A stretch of DNA of 64,000 nt, taken from the NCBI GenBank assembly GCA_902797435.1, contig CADBSV010000029.1, positions 1 through 64,000 of the forward strand, written 5' to 3'. Of the stretch, positions 40,806 through 49,960 are shown piece by piece. Position numbers and translations under genes: made by a program. The stretch is from an uncultured Bacteroidia bacterium (GTDB lineage Bacteria; Bacteroidota; Bacteroidia; Bacteroidales; UBA932). How positions within the stretch are numbered: the first letter of the stretch is position 1; each line of letters starts with the position of its first letter. The notes beneath the pieces were generated by a model, which was not told where the DNA came from, made no database searches, and saw nothing but the letters and a program-made list of their open reading frames with translations.

Positions 40806-43363
40806 TTCACAAGCGGGAAGTCCTGACGCGAAGGCAGGGCCGCATTGCGGGGATAGATGCGCACCCCGGCCTGGTACATACCTGTCTTGTCGGGCAGCAC
40901 TGATGCAGTATAGGTTACAGTTCCGGCGGCAGAAGGCTCACCGTGCGCGTACTCGAAGGTCTCCTTCACGTGCAGCACTCCCTTCTTGTCGGAAACCGCG
41001 AGCACAAGTTCCACGCCCACGTCCTCGGGGCTCAGGCCGCCAAGGTCGAGTTCGAGGCTGCTCTCGAGCTTTGTCTTGTTGGAGAGCACATACGAAGCAG
41101 CAAGCGGGGTATAACTGATGGCCTTTATTCCGGGCCAGGCCGCCATTACACGGTTCTTCCATGCCGCGATTTCCTTGGCCTTGGCGAAATTGTCCGCGCA
41201 AAGGGCGATGTAACGGTCGTACTGAGGCTGGTAGTAGCGGATGCAGTAGTCTTCCATCATGCGGTTGGTGGTGAATTCGCATGCCACCTTCGCGATGGTG
41301 TTCTTGATGCAAGCCACCCAACCGCGGCTGATTCCGGAGGCGGGATCCACTTTGTAATAAAGGGGGGCTATCTCGTTTTCGAGTATGCCGTATATGGTGG
41401 CGGCGTCGAGCTCGTTCTGATAGTTCTGGTCGTCGTAAGTACGCTCCTGGGGCAGGGCCCAGCCGCATCCTTCCTTGTAACCCTCTACCCACCAGCCGTC
41501 AAGCACGCTGAAATGCATCACGCCGTTCATGGCGGCCTTTTCGCCGGAAGTTCCGGAGGCCTCCTGCGGACGGGTTGGATTGTTCATCCACACGTCAACG
41601 CCCTGTACGAGACGCTTGGCCAGGGAGATGTCATATCCGGGAACGAAAACTATCTTTCCGAGGAAACGGGGCTGCTTTGAGATTTCGATGATGCGCTTGA
41701 TGAGGTCCTGTCCGGCGCCGTCGGCGGGATGGGCCTTGCCTGCGAAGATGAACTGCACAGGGTGCCTGGGGTCGTTCACGATAGCATCCAGACGGTCGAG
41801 GTCGCTGAAGAGCAGGGTCGCCCTCTTGTAGGTGGCAAAACGCCTCGCAAACCCGATGGTAAGCACGTCCACGCGCATGTTTTCCTTAATTTCCACCACC
41901 TCGCTTGGGGAATAGTGGCTGCTCTGTGCAGGATCCGAGAGGCGGTCGCCTATCTGCCTGAAGAGTTCGCGCTTAAGGAGCATGTGGGTATTCCAAGCCT
42001 CTTCGTCGGAGACATTGTAAATGCCCTCGAAGCAGCGCTTGTCATAGTGGTGAGTGGGGAATTCCGGACCGAACACCCGGTAGTGTATCTGCTTCCATTC
42101 CTTGGCAGCCCATGTATTGTAGTGCACTCCGTTGGTGACGTATCCTATCTTGCTGAGTTCCTCCGGCAGGTAGCCGCGGTACATTCCGGAAAGGATTTCC
42201 CTTGAAACCTCGCCGTGCAGCTTAGAAACGCCGTTTACGTTCTGCGAGAAGTTCGCGGCAAGCACGCTCATGCTGAAACGCTCCGCTTGGTCGGAAGGAT
42301 TGATCTTGCCCATTGAGAGGAAGGTGCTCCACTCGATTCCGAAACGGGCCGGATAATGCCCGAGATACTTTGCGAGGAGCCCCTCGTCAAAGGTGTCATG
42401 CCCGGCAGGGACCGGGGTGTGGGTGGTGAACAGGCCGCTTGCCCTCACCAGTTCCATCGCCTCTTCGTAAATCAGGCCGTTCTCCTCCATGAATTCACGG
42501 AGCCTTTCGAGACCTATGAATGCGGCATGCCCTTCGTTGCAATGATAGATTGCGGGTTTTATTCCCATGGCGCGCAGGGCCCTGATGCCGCCTATTCCGA
42601 GCAGGATTTCCTGCTTGAGACGGTTCTCCCAGTTGCCGCCATAGAGATGATGGGTAACCTCACGGTCTTCGGGAATGTTGTCTTCGAAGTCGGTATCGAG
42701 CAGATAGAGGTCGGTGCGTCCCACGCATACCTTCCATATCCTGGCATGAAGCATGCGCCCCGGCATCTGCATGGAGATAGTTATCCAGTTGCCGTTCCCG
42801 TCGGTAACGGGCTCGGCCGGAATCTTCATGAAGTCCTGGGCATTGTATTCGGCCACCTGGTTCCCCTGGGGAGTGAGCCTCTGGGTAAAATACCCGTAAC
42901 GGTAAAGGAGACCCACCGCCACGAGGTTCACGTTCATGTCGCTGCTCTCCTTGAGGTAGTCTCCGGCCAGGATTCCGAGGCCGCCGGAATAAATCTGAAT
43001 GCTGGCGTCCAAACCGTATTCCATGCAGAAATACGCCACGTCGGGAGTTCCCCTTTCGGCCTTGCGGGCCATGTAGGAATCGAACTCGTCCATCACGGAC
43101 GAGAGCATCCTGAGGAATTCGGCGTCTTTCGCAAGCTGGTTGTAACGCTTCAGGCTCACCGTGTCAAGGATGACCATGGGGTTGTGCCTTGACTGATGCC
43201 AGATGTCGCCGTCAACATATCTGAACAGTGCCTTCGCATTGTCGTTCCAGCACCACCAAAGGTTCTTGCATAATCTCTCCAGGCCGGCGAGCGCCTCCGG
43301 GAGGTGCCTCGTGACCCTTACACTCGACCAACTCGGGGAGTCGGCCTCAATTCTTTGTTGCAT
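40796..43363 (-). CDS. glgP: Alpha-glucan (glycogen) phosphorylase
   Basis: A GT35 phosphorylase of 855 residues that releases glucose 1-phosphate from glycogen. The N-terminal LCKNLWWCWNDNAKALF segment is the DUF3417-type start of the short-chain phosphorylase group. Other landmarks are EYGLDASIQIYSGGLGILAGD and NEGHAAF, with the pyridoxal-phosphate lysine in RPQEASGTSGEKAAMNGV. No regulatory N-terminal extension like that of eukaryotic phosphorylase is present. It overlaps the GH57 gene by 17 bases and ribF by ten, inside the glycogen operon. Confidence 0.94.
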   Translation of the reverse strand: MQQRIEADSPSWSSVRVTRHLPEALAGLERLCKNLWWCWNDNAKALFRYVDGDIWHQSRHNPMVILDTVSLKRYNQLAKDAEFLRMLSSVMDEFDSYMARKAERGTPDVAYFCMEYGLDASIQIYSGGLGILAGDYLKESSDMNVNLVAVGLLYRYGYFTQRLTPQGNQVAEYNAQDFMKIPAEPVTDGNGNWITISMQMPGRMLHARIWKVCVGRTDLYLLDTDFEDNIPEDREVTHHLYGGNWENRLKQEILLGIGGIRALRAMGIKPAIYHCNEGHAAFIGLERLREFMEENGLIYEEAMELVRASGLFTTHTPVPAGHDTFDEGLLAKYLGHYPARFGIEWSTFLSMGKINPSDQAERFSMSVLAANFSQNVNGVSKLHGEVSREILSGMYRGYLPEELSKIGYVTNGVHYNTWAAKEWKQIHYRVFGPEFPTHHYDKRCFEGIYNVSDEEAWNTHMLLKRELFRQIGDRLSDPAQSSHYSPSEVVEIKENMRVDVLTIGFARRFATYKRATLLFSDLDRLDAIVNDPRHPVQFIFAGKAHPADGAGQDLIKRIIEISKQPRFLGKIVFVPGYDISLAKRLVQGVDVWMNNPTRPQEASGTSGEKAAMNGVMHFSVLDGWWVEGYKEGCGWALPQERTYDDQNYQNELDAATIYGILENEIAPLYYKVDPASGISRGWVACIKNTIAKVACEFTTNRMMEDYCIRYYQPQYDRYIALCADNFAKAKEIAAWKNRVMAAWPGIKAISYTPLAASYVLSNKTKLESSLELDLGGLSPEDVGVELVLAVSDKKGVLHVKETFEYAHGEPSAAGTVTYTASVLPDKTGMYQAGVRIYPRNAALPSRQDFPLVKWL

Positions 43364-44543
43364 AAGCTTCTTCTACTCTGATAATGAAGTCGCTGAGGAC
43401 ATTCATATAATTAATGAAAGCCTCGTACGGGGTGTCATAGGGATTGAAGTACTTGTGGACATCCCCGTCCGAGAAGTATTTGGTACACATATAATAGAAG
43501 TGGTCGCTCTCCTGCAGATGGCCGAAATCGTTCCAGAGAACGGGGTCATTCACTATGGAAAGCTTTTCCACAAGACTATACAGTTTGTTGAAGGCATCCT
43601 GCTGAAGCTCGTTTCCGAGCCATGCGGTGACATCCCTCTCTTCGTCCGCCCACGATATGGGTTGGGGAACCTCGAGGGGCCCTACCGGCTTCAGTTTAGC
43701 CGCAGCCTCGCTGGGAGTGACGAACGAGAGGCGCCCCGTCCCGAGAGCCGCCCCGGGCAAGGCCTTCATGAAATCGAAGATTCCGCAGGATACGTCCTGG
43801 TGCTCTCCGAAAGTCTCATAATCCATGAAGAGGTTGATGATGTCCCCTTCGGCCGAATCCAGCCACGATACGAACTTCTCGCTCGTAAGGGGCCACTCCG
43901 ACCATCCCCGGTTGGAGAAGCGGAAGGCGATGTCGTCGGAGAAGGTATAATTGCGCAGCAGCAGTTTCTGCCTGGGCTGCCTTGGATTGCTGTAAATATA
44001 GTTGGGACTGCGCCAGCCCATGATATGCTTCGCACCTTCCGTGAGCACGGTGTCGAATCCCATGTCGAAAATCTGCGCACCTATGTCGTCGGAATAGATG
44101 AGCTCGGTATTGCGGAAGACCTTGGGTTCCACACCGAGATACTTCTTCAGCGCGGTTTTCTGTTTTTCCACCTGATTGCGGAGTTCGATTCCGTTCTTGA
44201 GCGAGGACAGGCTGTGGTTGTAGGTTTCGCAAAGAATCTCCACGCAGCCGGTATCTACGAGCGCCTTGAAACTGTCGATGACCTCAGGAGCATAACGGTT
44301 GAACTGCTCGAGCACGGTGCCCGTTATGGAGAACGCCACCTTGAACTTCCCCTTATGTTCCTTTATGGCCTCCAGGAGCAGCCCGTTCATGGGCAGATAG
44401 CATTTCTGCGCAACCCTGCGAAGAATGGTCCTGTTGGCGAAATCGTCGTAATAATGGGAATCCTTGCCTATATCGAAGAACCTGTAAAGACGAAGCCTCG
44501 TGGGCTGATGAACCTGAAAATACAGACAGACGTTCTTTTTCAT
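43347..44543 (-). CDS. GH57 alpha-amylase-type glycoside hydrolase
   Basis: A 398-residue cytosolic family-57 enzyme. It opens with VCLYFQVHQPTRLRLYRFF, has the nucleophile glutamate in FRNTELIYSD at about residue 150 and the acid/base aspartate in LFMDYETFGEHQ. GH57 enzymes cleave or rearrange alpha-1,4-glucans. It lies between the GT4 synthase and glgP. The trio debranching enzyme, GT4 synthase and GH57 is a conserved glycogen cluster in Bacteroidales, so a role in glycogen trimming is likely. Confidence 0.9.
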   Translation of the reverse strand: MKKNVCLYFQVHQPTRLRLYRFFDIGKDSHYYDDFANRTILRRVAQKCYLPMNGLLLEAIKEHKGKFKVAFSITGTVLEQFNRYAPEVIDSFKALVDTGCVEILCETYNHSLSSLKNGIELRNQVEKQKTALKKYLGVEPKVFRNTELIYSDDIGAQIFDMGFDTVLTEGAKHIMGWRSPNYIYSNPRQPRQKLLLRNYTFSDDIAFRFSNRGWSEWPLTSEKFVSWLDSAEGDIINLFMDYETFGEHQDVSCGIFDFMKALPGAALGTGRLSFVTPSEAAAKLKPVGPLEVPQPISWADEERDVTAWLGNELQQDAFNKLYSLVEKLSIVNDPVLWNDFGHLQESDHFYYMCTKYFSDGDVHKYFNPYDTPYEAFINYMNVLSDFIIRVEEAYATKN

Positions 44544-44546
44544 TGG

Positions 44547-45839
44547 TTATTTCTTTAATACTGATTCGTAAACCTTTGCCAGCTTTGCCGTGGCGTTGTT
44601 CCACTTGAGGGCATTGACCTCGTCATAACCCTCCCTTGCCGCGAAACGGGTGAGAGCCGGATATTTGAGAAGCGCATAGATGTCGTCAGCCATGGCATCG
44701 ACATCCCAGAAATCCACTTTGAGCGCATACTTGAGCACTTCGGCCGCGCCGCTCTGGTTGGAGATGATGGACGGCACTCCGGTACGCATGGCCTCCAGCG
44801 GAGATATGCCGAAGGGTTCGCTCACCGAAGGCATGATGTAAACGTCGGAGAGGGCGAACATCTTCTGCACGTCGGTACCGCGAAGGAAACCCGTGAAATT
44901 GAAACGGTCGCTGATTCCCAGGCGGGCCACCATCTTTATGCAGCGGTTCATCATGTCCCCGCTGCCGGCCATCACGAAACGGACCCCGTCGGTGCGCTTG
45001 AGCACTTTCGCAGCAGCTTCAATGAAATATTCCGGGCCTTTCTGGAAAGTGATGCGGCCGAGGAAAGTAACCACCTTGTCCTTCACTCCGCGCTGCACTT
45101 CGAGGTTCTCCCGTCCGCTGAAATCTACCGCGTTGTGAACCGTCACAACCTTTGCGGGATCTATTCCGTATTTGTTGATGACTATGCCCCTGGTAAGGTC
45201 GCTCACGGTCACAACCCTGTCGGCGGCCTCCATGCCGCGCTTTTCTATGGCATACACGCGGGAATCCACCATGTCGTCGGTTCCGCGGTCGAACGAAGTG
45301 GCATGCACATGCACTACCAGCGGCTTGCCGGTAAGCTCCTTGGCTGCGATTCCGGCAAGGTAGGTGAGCCAGTCGTGGGCATGGATAATATCGAACTCAT
45401 CCTTGTGCTGCATCGCAATGGTGCCGCCTACCATGGCGTAGCGGGCTACTTCTTCCAGAAGGTTGGCCCCGTACTTTCCGCTGAACTTGAACTTCTGCCC
45501 GTAGGACACCCTGAAGTCCTTGACCTGCCTGGCCCTTTCGTCTTCGACCATCGTCGAAAACTCTTCCGGATCGGCATAGGGGATGAGATTGGACCCTATG
45601 TGCACGAACTTGACCTTGTCCAGAAAATCGTTGGAGGTGCCGTTCACATATTCGACTGCCACATCGCTCGCATTTATAATCGTAGTGGCGGACTGGTCTT
45701 CGTCTCCGCTTGCGGAAGGCATCACGAAGATGCTCTTTACGCCATTGTGGGCAAGTCCCTTGACAATTCCCTCACAGGCAGTTCCAAGCCCGCCTGCGAT
45801 GTGGGGAGGAAACTCCCAACCGAACATCAGTACCGTCAT
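44547..45839 (-). CDS. GT4-type glycogen synthase-like glycosyltransferase
   Basis: A 430-residue GT-B glycosyltransferase. Its N-terminal MFGWEFPPHIAGGLGTACEG carries the synthase-type glycine loop. IIHAHDWLTYLAG and GRITFQKGPEYFIEAAAKVL are family features, and the C-terminal SVSEPFGISPLEAMRTGVP contains the donor-binding Glu. Position next to the debranching and branching enzymes makes alpha-1,4-glucan elongation the likely role. The donor (UDP- or ADP-glucose) cannot be decided. Its start overlaps the debranching-enzyme stop by four bases. Confidence 0.85.
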   Translation of the reverse strand: MTVLMFGWEFPPHIAGGLGTACEGIVKGLAHNGVKSIFVMPSASGDEDQSATTIINASDVAVEYVNGTSNDFLDKVKFVHIGSNLIPYADPEEFSTMVEDERARQVKDFRVSYGQKFKFSGKYGANLLEEVARYAMVGGTIAMQHKDEFDIIHAHDWLTYLAGIAAKELTGKPLVVHVHATSFDRGTDDMVDSRVYAIEKRGMEAADRVVTVSDLTRGIVINKYGIDPAKVVTVHNAVDFSGRENLEVQRGVKDKVVTFLGRITFQKGPEYFIEAAAKVLKRTDGVRFVMAGSGDMMNRCIKMVARLGISDRFNFTGFLRGTDVQKMFALSDVYIMPSVSEPFGISPLEAMRTGVPSIISNQSGAAEVLKYALKVDFWDVDAMADDIYALLKYPALTRFAAREGYDEVNALKWNNATAKLAKVYESVLKK

Positions 45840-47776
45840 TTCTCTTCCTCCCTGTTCTTGTTCATGAGATAGTTCACGGTAAGCAGAGCTGCGGTGCTGA
45901 GGGCGCTTGACACGGCCCCGTGCGGTTCCTGGGGAGGATCCCCGTCGTAGAGTTCACTGAATGCTCCCACGCCATGCTTGCCCAGGTCTTCGAAACAGCC
46001 CTTGGTGAGCCACTCGGCCTTCTTGCAGTAGGCAGGGCCGAAAAGCTTGAATCCGGCTGCCACGAAGTACTCGAGCAGGAACACCCATGCGCTCCCCTGG
46101 TGATAGGCGAGGTCGCGGTCGATCTGCGACCCCTCGTAAACGCCCTTGTACTTTTCGTCGCGGGGAGACAGGGTGCGGATGCCGCGCCTTGTTTCAAGTT
46201 CGTCGGCAACCGCCCTGTAAACCGAAGGATGAAGCATTTCATCAAGCGGGGAATTCTCCACCCAAATGGCTATGAGCTGGTTCGGACGGATATCCATGTT
46301 CTGCCCGAAGCCGTCAACGTAATCCGCCAGACAGCCGCGGTCCTCGTTCCAGAACACTCTCTGGAAATTGAGCTTGACATTATCCCTTACAGGAGCCCAC
46401 ATGGCCAGGAAATTCTTGTCGCCGCCGTATTTTGCCTCCATGTCGAGAGCGAAGCAGATGCTGTTGTACCACAGGGAGTTGGTTTCCACCTGATACCCCG
46501 GACGTTCCGTCACCGGATTGCCTCCAACGTAGGCATTCATCCATGTGAGGGCCACCCTGTCGGCCTGGGCCCACAGGAGTCCGTCCGGATGCATTGCGAC
46601 CTCTTTGCGGACGCCGGGAAGATAGCTCTGCAGTATGGCCTTGACAGTTCCGCCGTATTTCTTCCAGACGCGAGCGGGATTGGCGCCGAAGGCGATGTAG
46701 GCCTGCAGGTCACTGGCAAGATACAGGGGCGCTTCCACCTGGGTGGTGCGGCGCAGGAGCCTTTCCTGCTCGTCGCCTATGAGGTTGTCCAGCACTTCTT
46801 CGAAAGTGGAGGTGTCTCCCCCTGCGTAGAGGGTGAGTCCAGGAAGCGCTATGAGGGTTTCGCGCAGCAGTCCGGTATAGAGCCACGAGAAACCGGCCGT
46901 AATTCTCTTGTGGTTGTTATGGTTGCAGATGAAGAGGTCGGCCCAGTGGCGGAGCTGATCCTCGCCGCCGGTGATCGGCTTGATATGGGACAGTGCGGAC
47001 GAATATGCCCGGCTGAAGCCCCTGTGGTTCTCTTCGTATTTGGCGGCCGATACTATAAGAGAGTCGCCTTCCTTCATGGTGCCTTCGAACCAGCCCGGGC
47101 AGAGCAGGTCCTCGCGGCAGTCGAAGCCGCGGCGGTACTCGTCGGAATAGGTCACGCCCTTGTACCAGACCGGAGAATGGACAAAGCGGAAAGAAGCCCT
47201 GCTCGTCTGGAGCACCAGGTCCGGGAAACCGGAATAGAGCTTGAAAGACGCACCCCCGGAAACAGGTCTGTAGCCGGTGTCCGCCGCAGAATTCTCCTGC
47301 GTGAGGGCGTGGATGTTGCGGAACGGCAGGAAGGGCCTCAGCTGCAGGGTAGCCCCGGCAGGGCACTTTACCATTTCGTAGCGTATGAAGAGCTGGTCCT
47401 TGTCCGGCATGAGCAGAAGACTCTTGCGGAACACTATTTCGCCTACCTTGTAGGTGATGGTCGGAACCGGATCTGCATCGAAATCAACCACGTACTTATG
47501 GCCGCGCGGTTCGTAGATGTCTCCGTAGCAATGAATTCCAAGGTTGAACTGCTGTCCCCTCACGATAAAGCTCTCGTCAAGGGAGGAGAGCAGCAGGTAT
47601 TTGTCGCCGCCGAAACGGTCGAGCGTCACGGCGAACAGACCATGATAACGCCGGGTATTGCAAGTGACGATGCTCGTATTGCAGTATGCACCGGTCTTGT
47701 TTGCGCAGATGATCTCCCTCTTCAGCGAGTAGGAGAGATTCACCAACTCGGCCTTGTTGAATTTGAGGAATGCCAT
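45836..47776 (-). CDS. Glycogen debranching enzyme (amylo-alpha-1,6-glucosidase)
   Basis: A 646-residue protein with the bacterial GDE N-terminal domain (KREIICANKTGAYCNTSIV, NTRRYHGLFAV). A GH133-type (alpha/alpha)6 catalytic half follows (FICNHNNHKRITAGFSWL, LIALPGLTLYAGGDTSTFEE, YHQGSAWVFLLEYFVAAG). It hydrolyses alpha-1,6 branch points left by phosphorylase. It lies four bases downstream of glgB and overlaps the GT4 gene start. Long open frames on the opposite strand are shadows of its GC-rich codons. Confidence 0.93.
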   Translation of the reverse strand: MAFLKFNKAELVNLSYSLKREIICANKTGAYCNTSIVTCNTRRYHGLFAVTLDRFGGDKYLLLSSLDESFIVRGQQFNLGIHCYGDIYEPRGHKYVVDFDADPVPTITYKVGEIVFRKSLLLMPDKDQLFIRYEMVKCPAGATLQLRPFLPFRNIHALTQENSAADTGYRPVSGGASFKLYSGFPDLVLQTSRASFRFVHSPVWYKGVTYSDEYRRGFDCREDLLCPGWFEGTMKEGDSLIVSAAKYEENHRGFSRAYSSALSHIKPITGGEDQLRHWADLFICNHNNHKRITAGFSWLYTGLLRETLIALPGLTLYAGGDTSTFEEVLDNLIGDEQERLLRRTTQVEAPLYLASDLQAYIAFGANPARVWKKYGGTVKAILQSYLPGVRKEVAMHPDGLLWAQADRVALTWMNAYVGGNPVTERPGYQVETNSLWYNSICFALDMEAKYGGDKNFLAMWAPVRDNVKLNFQRVFWNEDRGCLADYVDGFGQNMDIRPNQLIAIWVENSPLDEMLHPSVYRAVADELETRRGIRTLSPRDEKYKGVYEGSQIDRDLAYHQGSAWVFLLEYFVAAGFKLFGPAYCKKAEWLTKGCFEDLGKHGVGAFSELYDGDPPQEPHGAVSSALSTAALLTVNYLMNKNREEEK

Positions 47777-47780
47777 ATAA

Positions 47781-49793
47781 TCACTTTTTCTTTAAAACAA
47801 TCGCGCACCTGCTTGGCAGGTACAGGTATAGTTCTCCACCGACGGTGATGTGCTTCTCACCCTCGGAGAGGCGCCCGAACCCGCCATATCGCAGGGCGTC
47901 CGAATCGAGCACCAGTTCCCATTCCCCGGCGGGCGCTTCGAACCCGTAATTCTCGAAACTCCCGGAAGGATTGAAATTCAGTGCAAAGATACAATTTTTC
48001 CGCAGGAAAATGAGTATTTTTTTCTCTTCATCGGCACGAAGCAGCACAGGCTCCCCGGCAAGGATGCCAAGGCCGCGCAGCAGATGCACCATGTCGGCAT
48101 CCCATTCCTGCAGGCCGCGGTAGCGCAGGTTTTCGTCGTCGGCAAGGCTCCACTGCCGCCGGGCATACTTGCAGCTCCATCCGTTCCCCTCCCGGGGGAA
48201 GTCTATCCATTCCGGATGTCCGAACTCGTTGCCCATGAAATTCAGATAACCGTCGCCTGCGGTCGCGGCGGTGACGAGCCGTATCATCTTATGAAGGGCT
48301 ATACCCCTGTCAACAAGGATGTTCTGCGAGCCCTTGTTCATGCTCCAGTACATATCCTTGTCAATGAGCCGGAAGATTATCGTCTTGTCGCCTACCAGCG
48401 CCTGGTCGTGGCACTCGGCATAAGAGACCGTCTTTTCATCGGCCCTTTTGTTGGTGAGTTCGTACCATATCTCGCCAGGGCTCCACTGCTCGTCGCTCTT
48501 TTCCTTAATCCACTTTATCCAATGGTCGGCTATGCCCATGGCCATCCGGAAATCGAAGCCGATGCCGCCTCGCTCGAACGGAGCGGCGAGCCCGGGCATC
48601 CCGGACACGTCCTCGGCTATTGTAAAAGCATCGGGATTAAGGCTGTGAATCAGGCGGTTGGCAAGACCGAGATAGGTGACGGCATTCTCGTCCACCCCGC
48701 TGCCGAAGTAGATTCCGTAATTGCCGAAATCGGTTCCGAGACCGTGATCCCAGTAAAGCATGGAAGTGACTCCGTCGAAGCGGAAGCCGTCGAGATGATA
48801 CTCCTCCATCCAGTACTTGCAGTTGGAAAGCAGGAAATAGTTCACCTCGTCCTTGCCGTAGTCGAAGCACCGGGATCCCCAGGCAGGATGATGCCCGGCC
48901 GCGCCGGGATAGAAATACAGGTCTTCGTGCCCGTCGAGATTCCCCAGGCCTTCGAGTTCGTTGCTCACGGCATGCGAATGCACTATGTCCATGATTACGG
49001 CTATCCCGCGGCCGTGGGCGTCGTCCACCAGTGCCTTGAACTCCTCAGGAGTGCCGAAGCGGGAACTCAGCGCGAAGAAATTGCTCACCTGGTAACCGAA
49101 CGAGCCGTAGTAGGGGTGCTCCTGGAGGGCCATTATCTGAAGGGTGTCGTACCCGAGATCCTCAACCCTCGGAAGCACTTTTGTGCGGAAATCTTCGAAG
49201 GACGCCACCTTCGCCTCCTCGGAGCTCATGCCTATGTGGCACTCGTAGATGAACGGATGCTCCCGCCGGCCGGGTTTTCCGTTCTTCCACAGGTAGGGCT
49301 CCGCCGGGTCCCACACCTGGGCGCTGAACACCTTGGTGTTCGGATCCTGAACGACCCTCGTGACGTATGCGGGAATACGCTCCCCCGCTCCTCCGGTCCA
49401 TTCTGTCCACAGCTTGTAGAGAGTTCCGTGCCTTAGGAACATTCCCGGGAGCTTTATTTCCCAGTTGCCGCCTCCTATTGGCTGCAGCTGATAATCGGGA
49501 GTGCGTTTCCAGTTGTTGAAATCTCCGACAAGATAGATTCTGGTGGCGTTGGGAGCCCATTCCCTGAGAACCCAGCCGCCGTCCTCCGTTTTGTGAAGGC
49601 CGTAGTAAAGGTGATTGTTGGCTGCGGATGAAATGTCTCCGGGACGCCCTGCGTTCGCAGAGAGCTTCGCAGCTGCGGCATCTATCCTTGCCGTGCGGGC
49701 GTCGATAGCCCCCCGGAACGGTTCCAGCCAGGGGTCGCTTTCGTAAATCTTCTGGACTTTGCTCATATAGGAAGTGTCAGTCTTCGGTTTCAA
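47781..49793 (-). CDS. glgB: 1,4-alpha-glucan branching enzyme
   Basis: A 670-residue GH13 branching enzyme of the eukaryote-like (GH13_8) type. It has a CBM48-like N-terminal domain (YLVGDFNNWKRTP). The four amylase regions follow: VIMDIVHSH, DGFRFDGVTSMLYWDHG with the nucleophile Asp, TIAEDVSGMPG with the acid Glu, and YAECHDQALVGDKT. It creates alpha-1,6 branches in glycogen. Its first 17 bases overlap the end of xseB, so translation is coupled to the exonuclease VII genes. Confidence 0.95.
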   Translation of the reverse strand: MKPKTDTSYMSKVQKIYESDPWLEPFRGAIDARTARIDAAAAKLSANAGRPGDISSAANNHLYYGLHKTEDGGWVLREWAPNATRIYLVGDFNNWKRTPDYQLQPIGGGNWEIKLPGMFLRHGTLYKLWTEWTGGAGERIPAYVTRVVQDPNTKVFSAQVWDPAEPYLWKNGKPGRREHPFIYECHIGMSSEEAKVASFEDFRTKVLPRVEDLGYDTLQIMALQEHPYYGSFGYQVSNFFALSSRFGTPEEFKALVDDAHGRGIAVIMDIVHSHAVSNELEGLGNLDGHEDLYFYPGAAGHHPAWGSRCFDYGKDEVNYFLLSNCKYWMEEYHLDGFRFDGVTSMLYWDHGLGTDFGNYGIYFGSGVDENAVTYLGLANRLIHSLNPDAFTIAEDVSGMPGLAAPFERGGIGFDFRMAMGIADHWIKWIKEKSDEQWSPGEIWYELTNKRADEKTVSYAECHDQALVGDKTIIFRLIDKDMYWSMNKGSQNILVDRGIALHKMIRLVTAATAGDGYLNFMGNEFGHPEWIDFPREGNGWSCKYARRQWSLADDENLRYRGLQEWDADMVHLLRGLGILAGEPVLLRADEEKKILIFLRKNCIFALNFNPSGSFENYGFEAPAGEWELVLDSDALRYGGFGRLSEGEKHITVGGELYLYLPSRCAIVLKKK

Positions 49794-49959
49794 TGTTTTC
49801 GCGCACCTCGCGCAGATACTCTCTGCAGGCCACTACCAGCTCCCTGCTTTCCTTTACAAGGCCGGCGATGTCGTCCAGGCTGGTGGACGGGTCCTCGACG
49901 ACCGAGCAAATCTGCTCCAGTCGCTGAATCGCCTTGGTATAATCGAACTTTTTATCCAT
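49777..49959 (-). CDS. xseB: Exodeoxyribonuclease VII small subunit
   Basis: A 60-residue helical protein with the XseB pattern: FDYTKAIQRLEQI, then SLDDIAGLVKESRELVVAC and a short acidic tail. Several copies bind one XseA to form exonuclease VII, which degrades single-stranded DNA. It starts two bases after the xseA stop and overlaps glgB by 17 bases. Confidence 0.9.
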   Translation of the reverse strand: MDKKFDYTKAIQRLEQICSVVEDPSTSLDDIAGLVKESRELVVACREYLREVRENIETED

Positions 49960-49960
49960 A

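Noticed and set aside
45920..49436. Long plus-strand open frames (642 and 528 codons) opposite the debranching and branching enzymes
   Set aside because: These are antisense shadows of well-conserved glycogen enzymes; their translations resemble no protein family.
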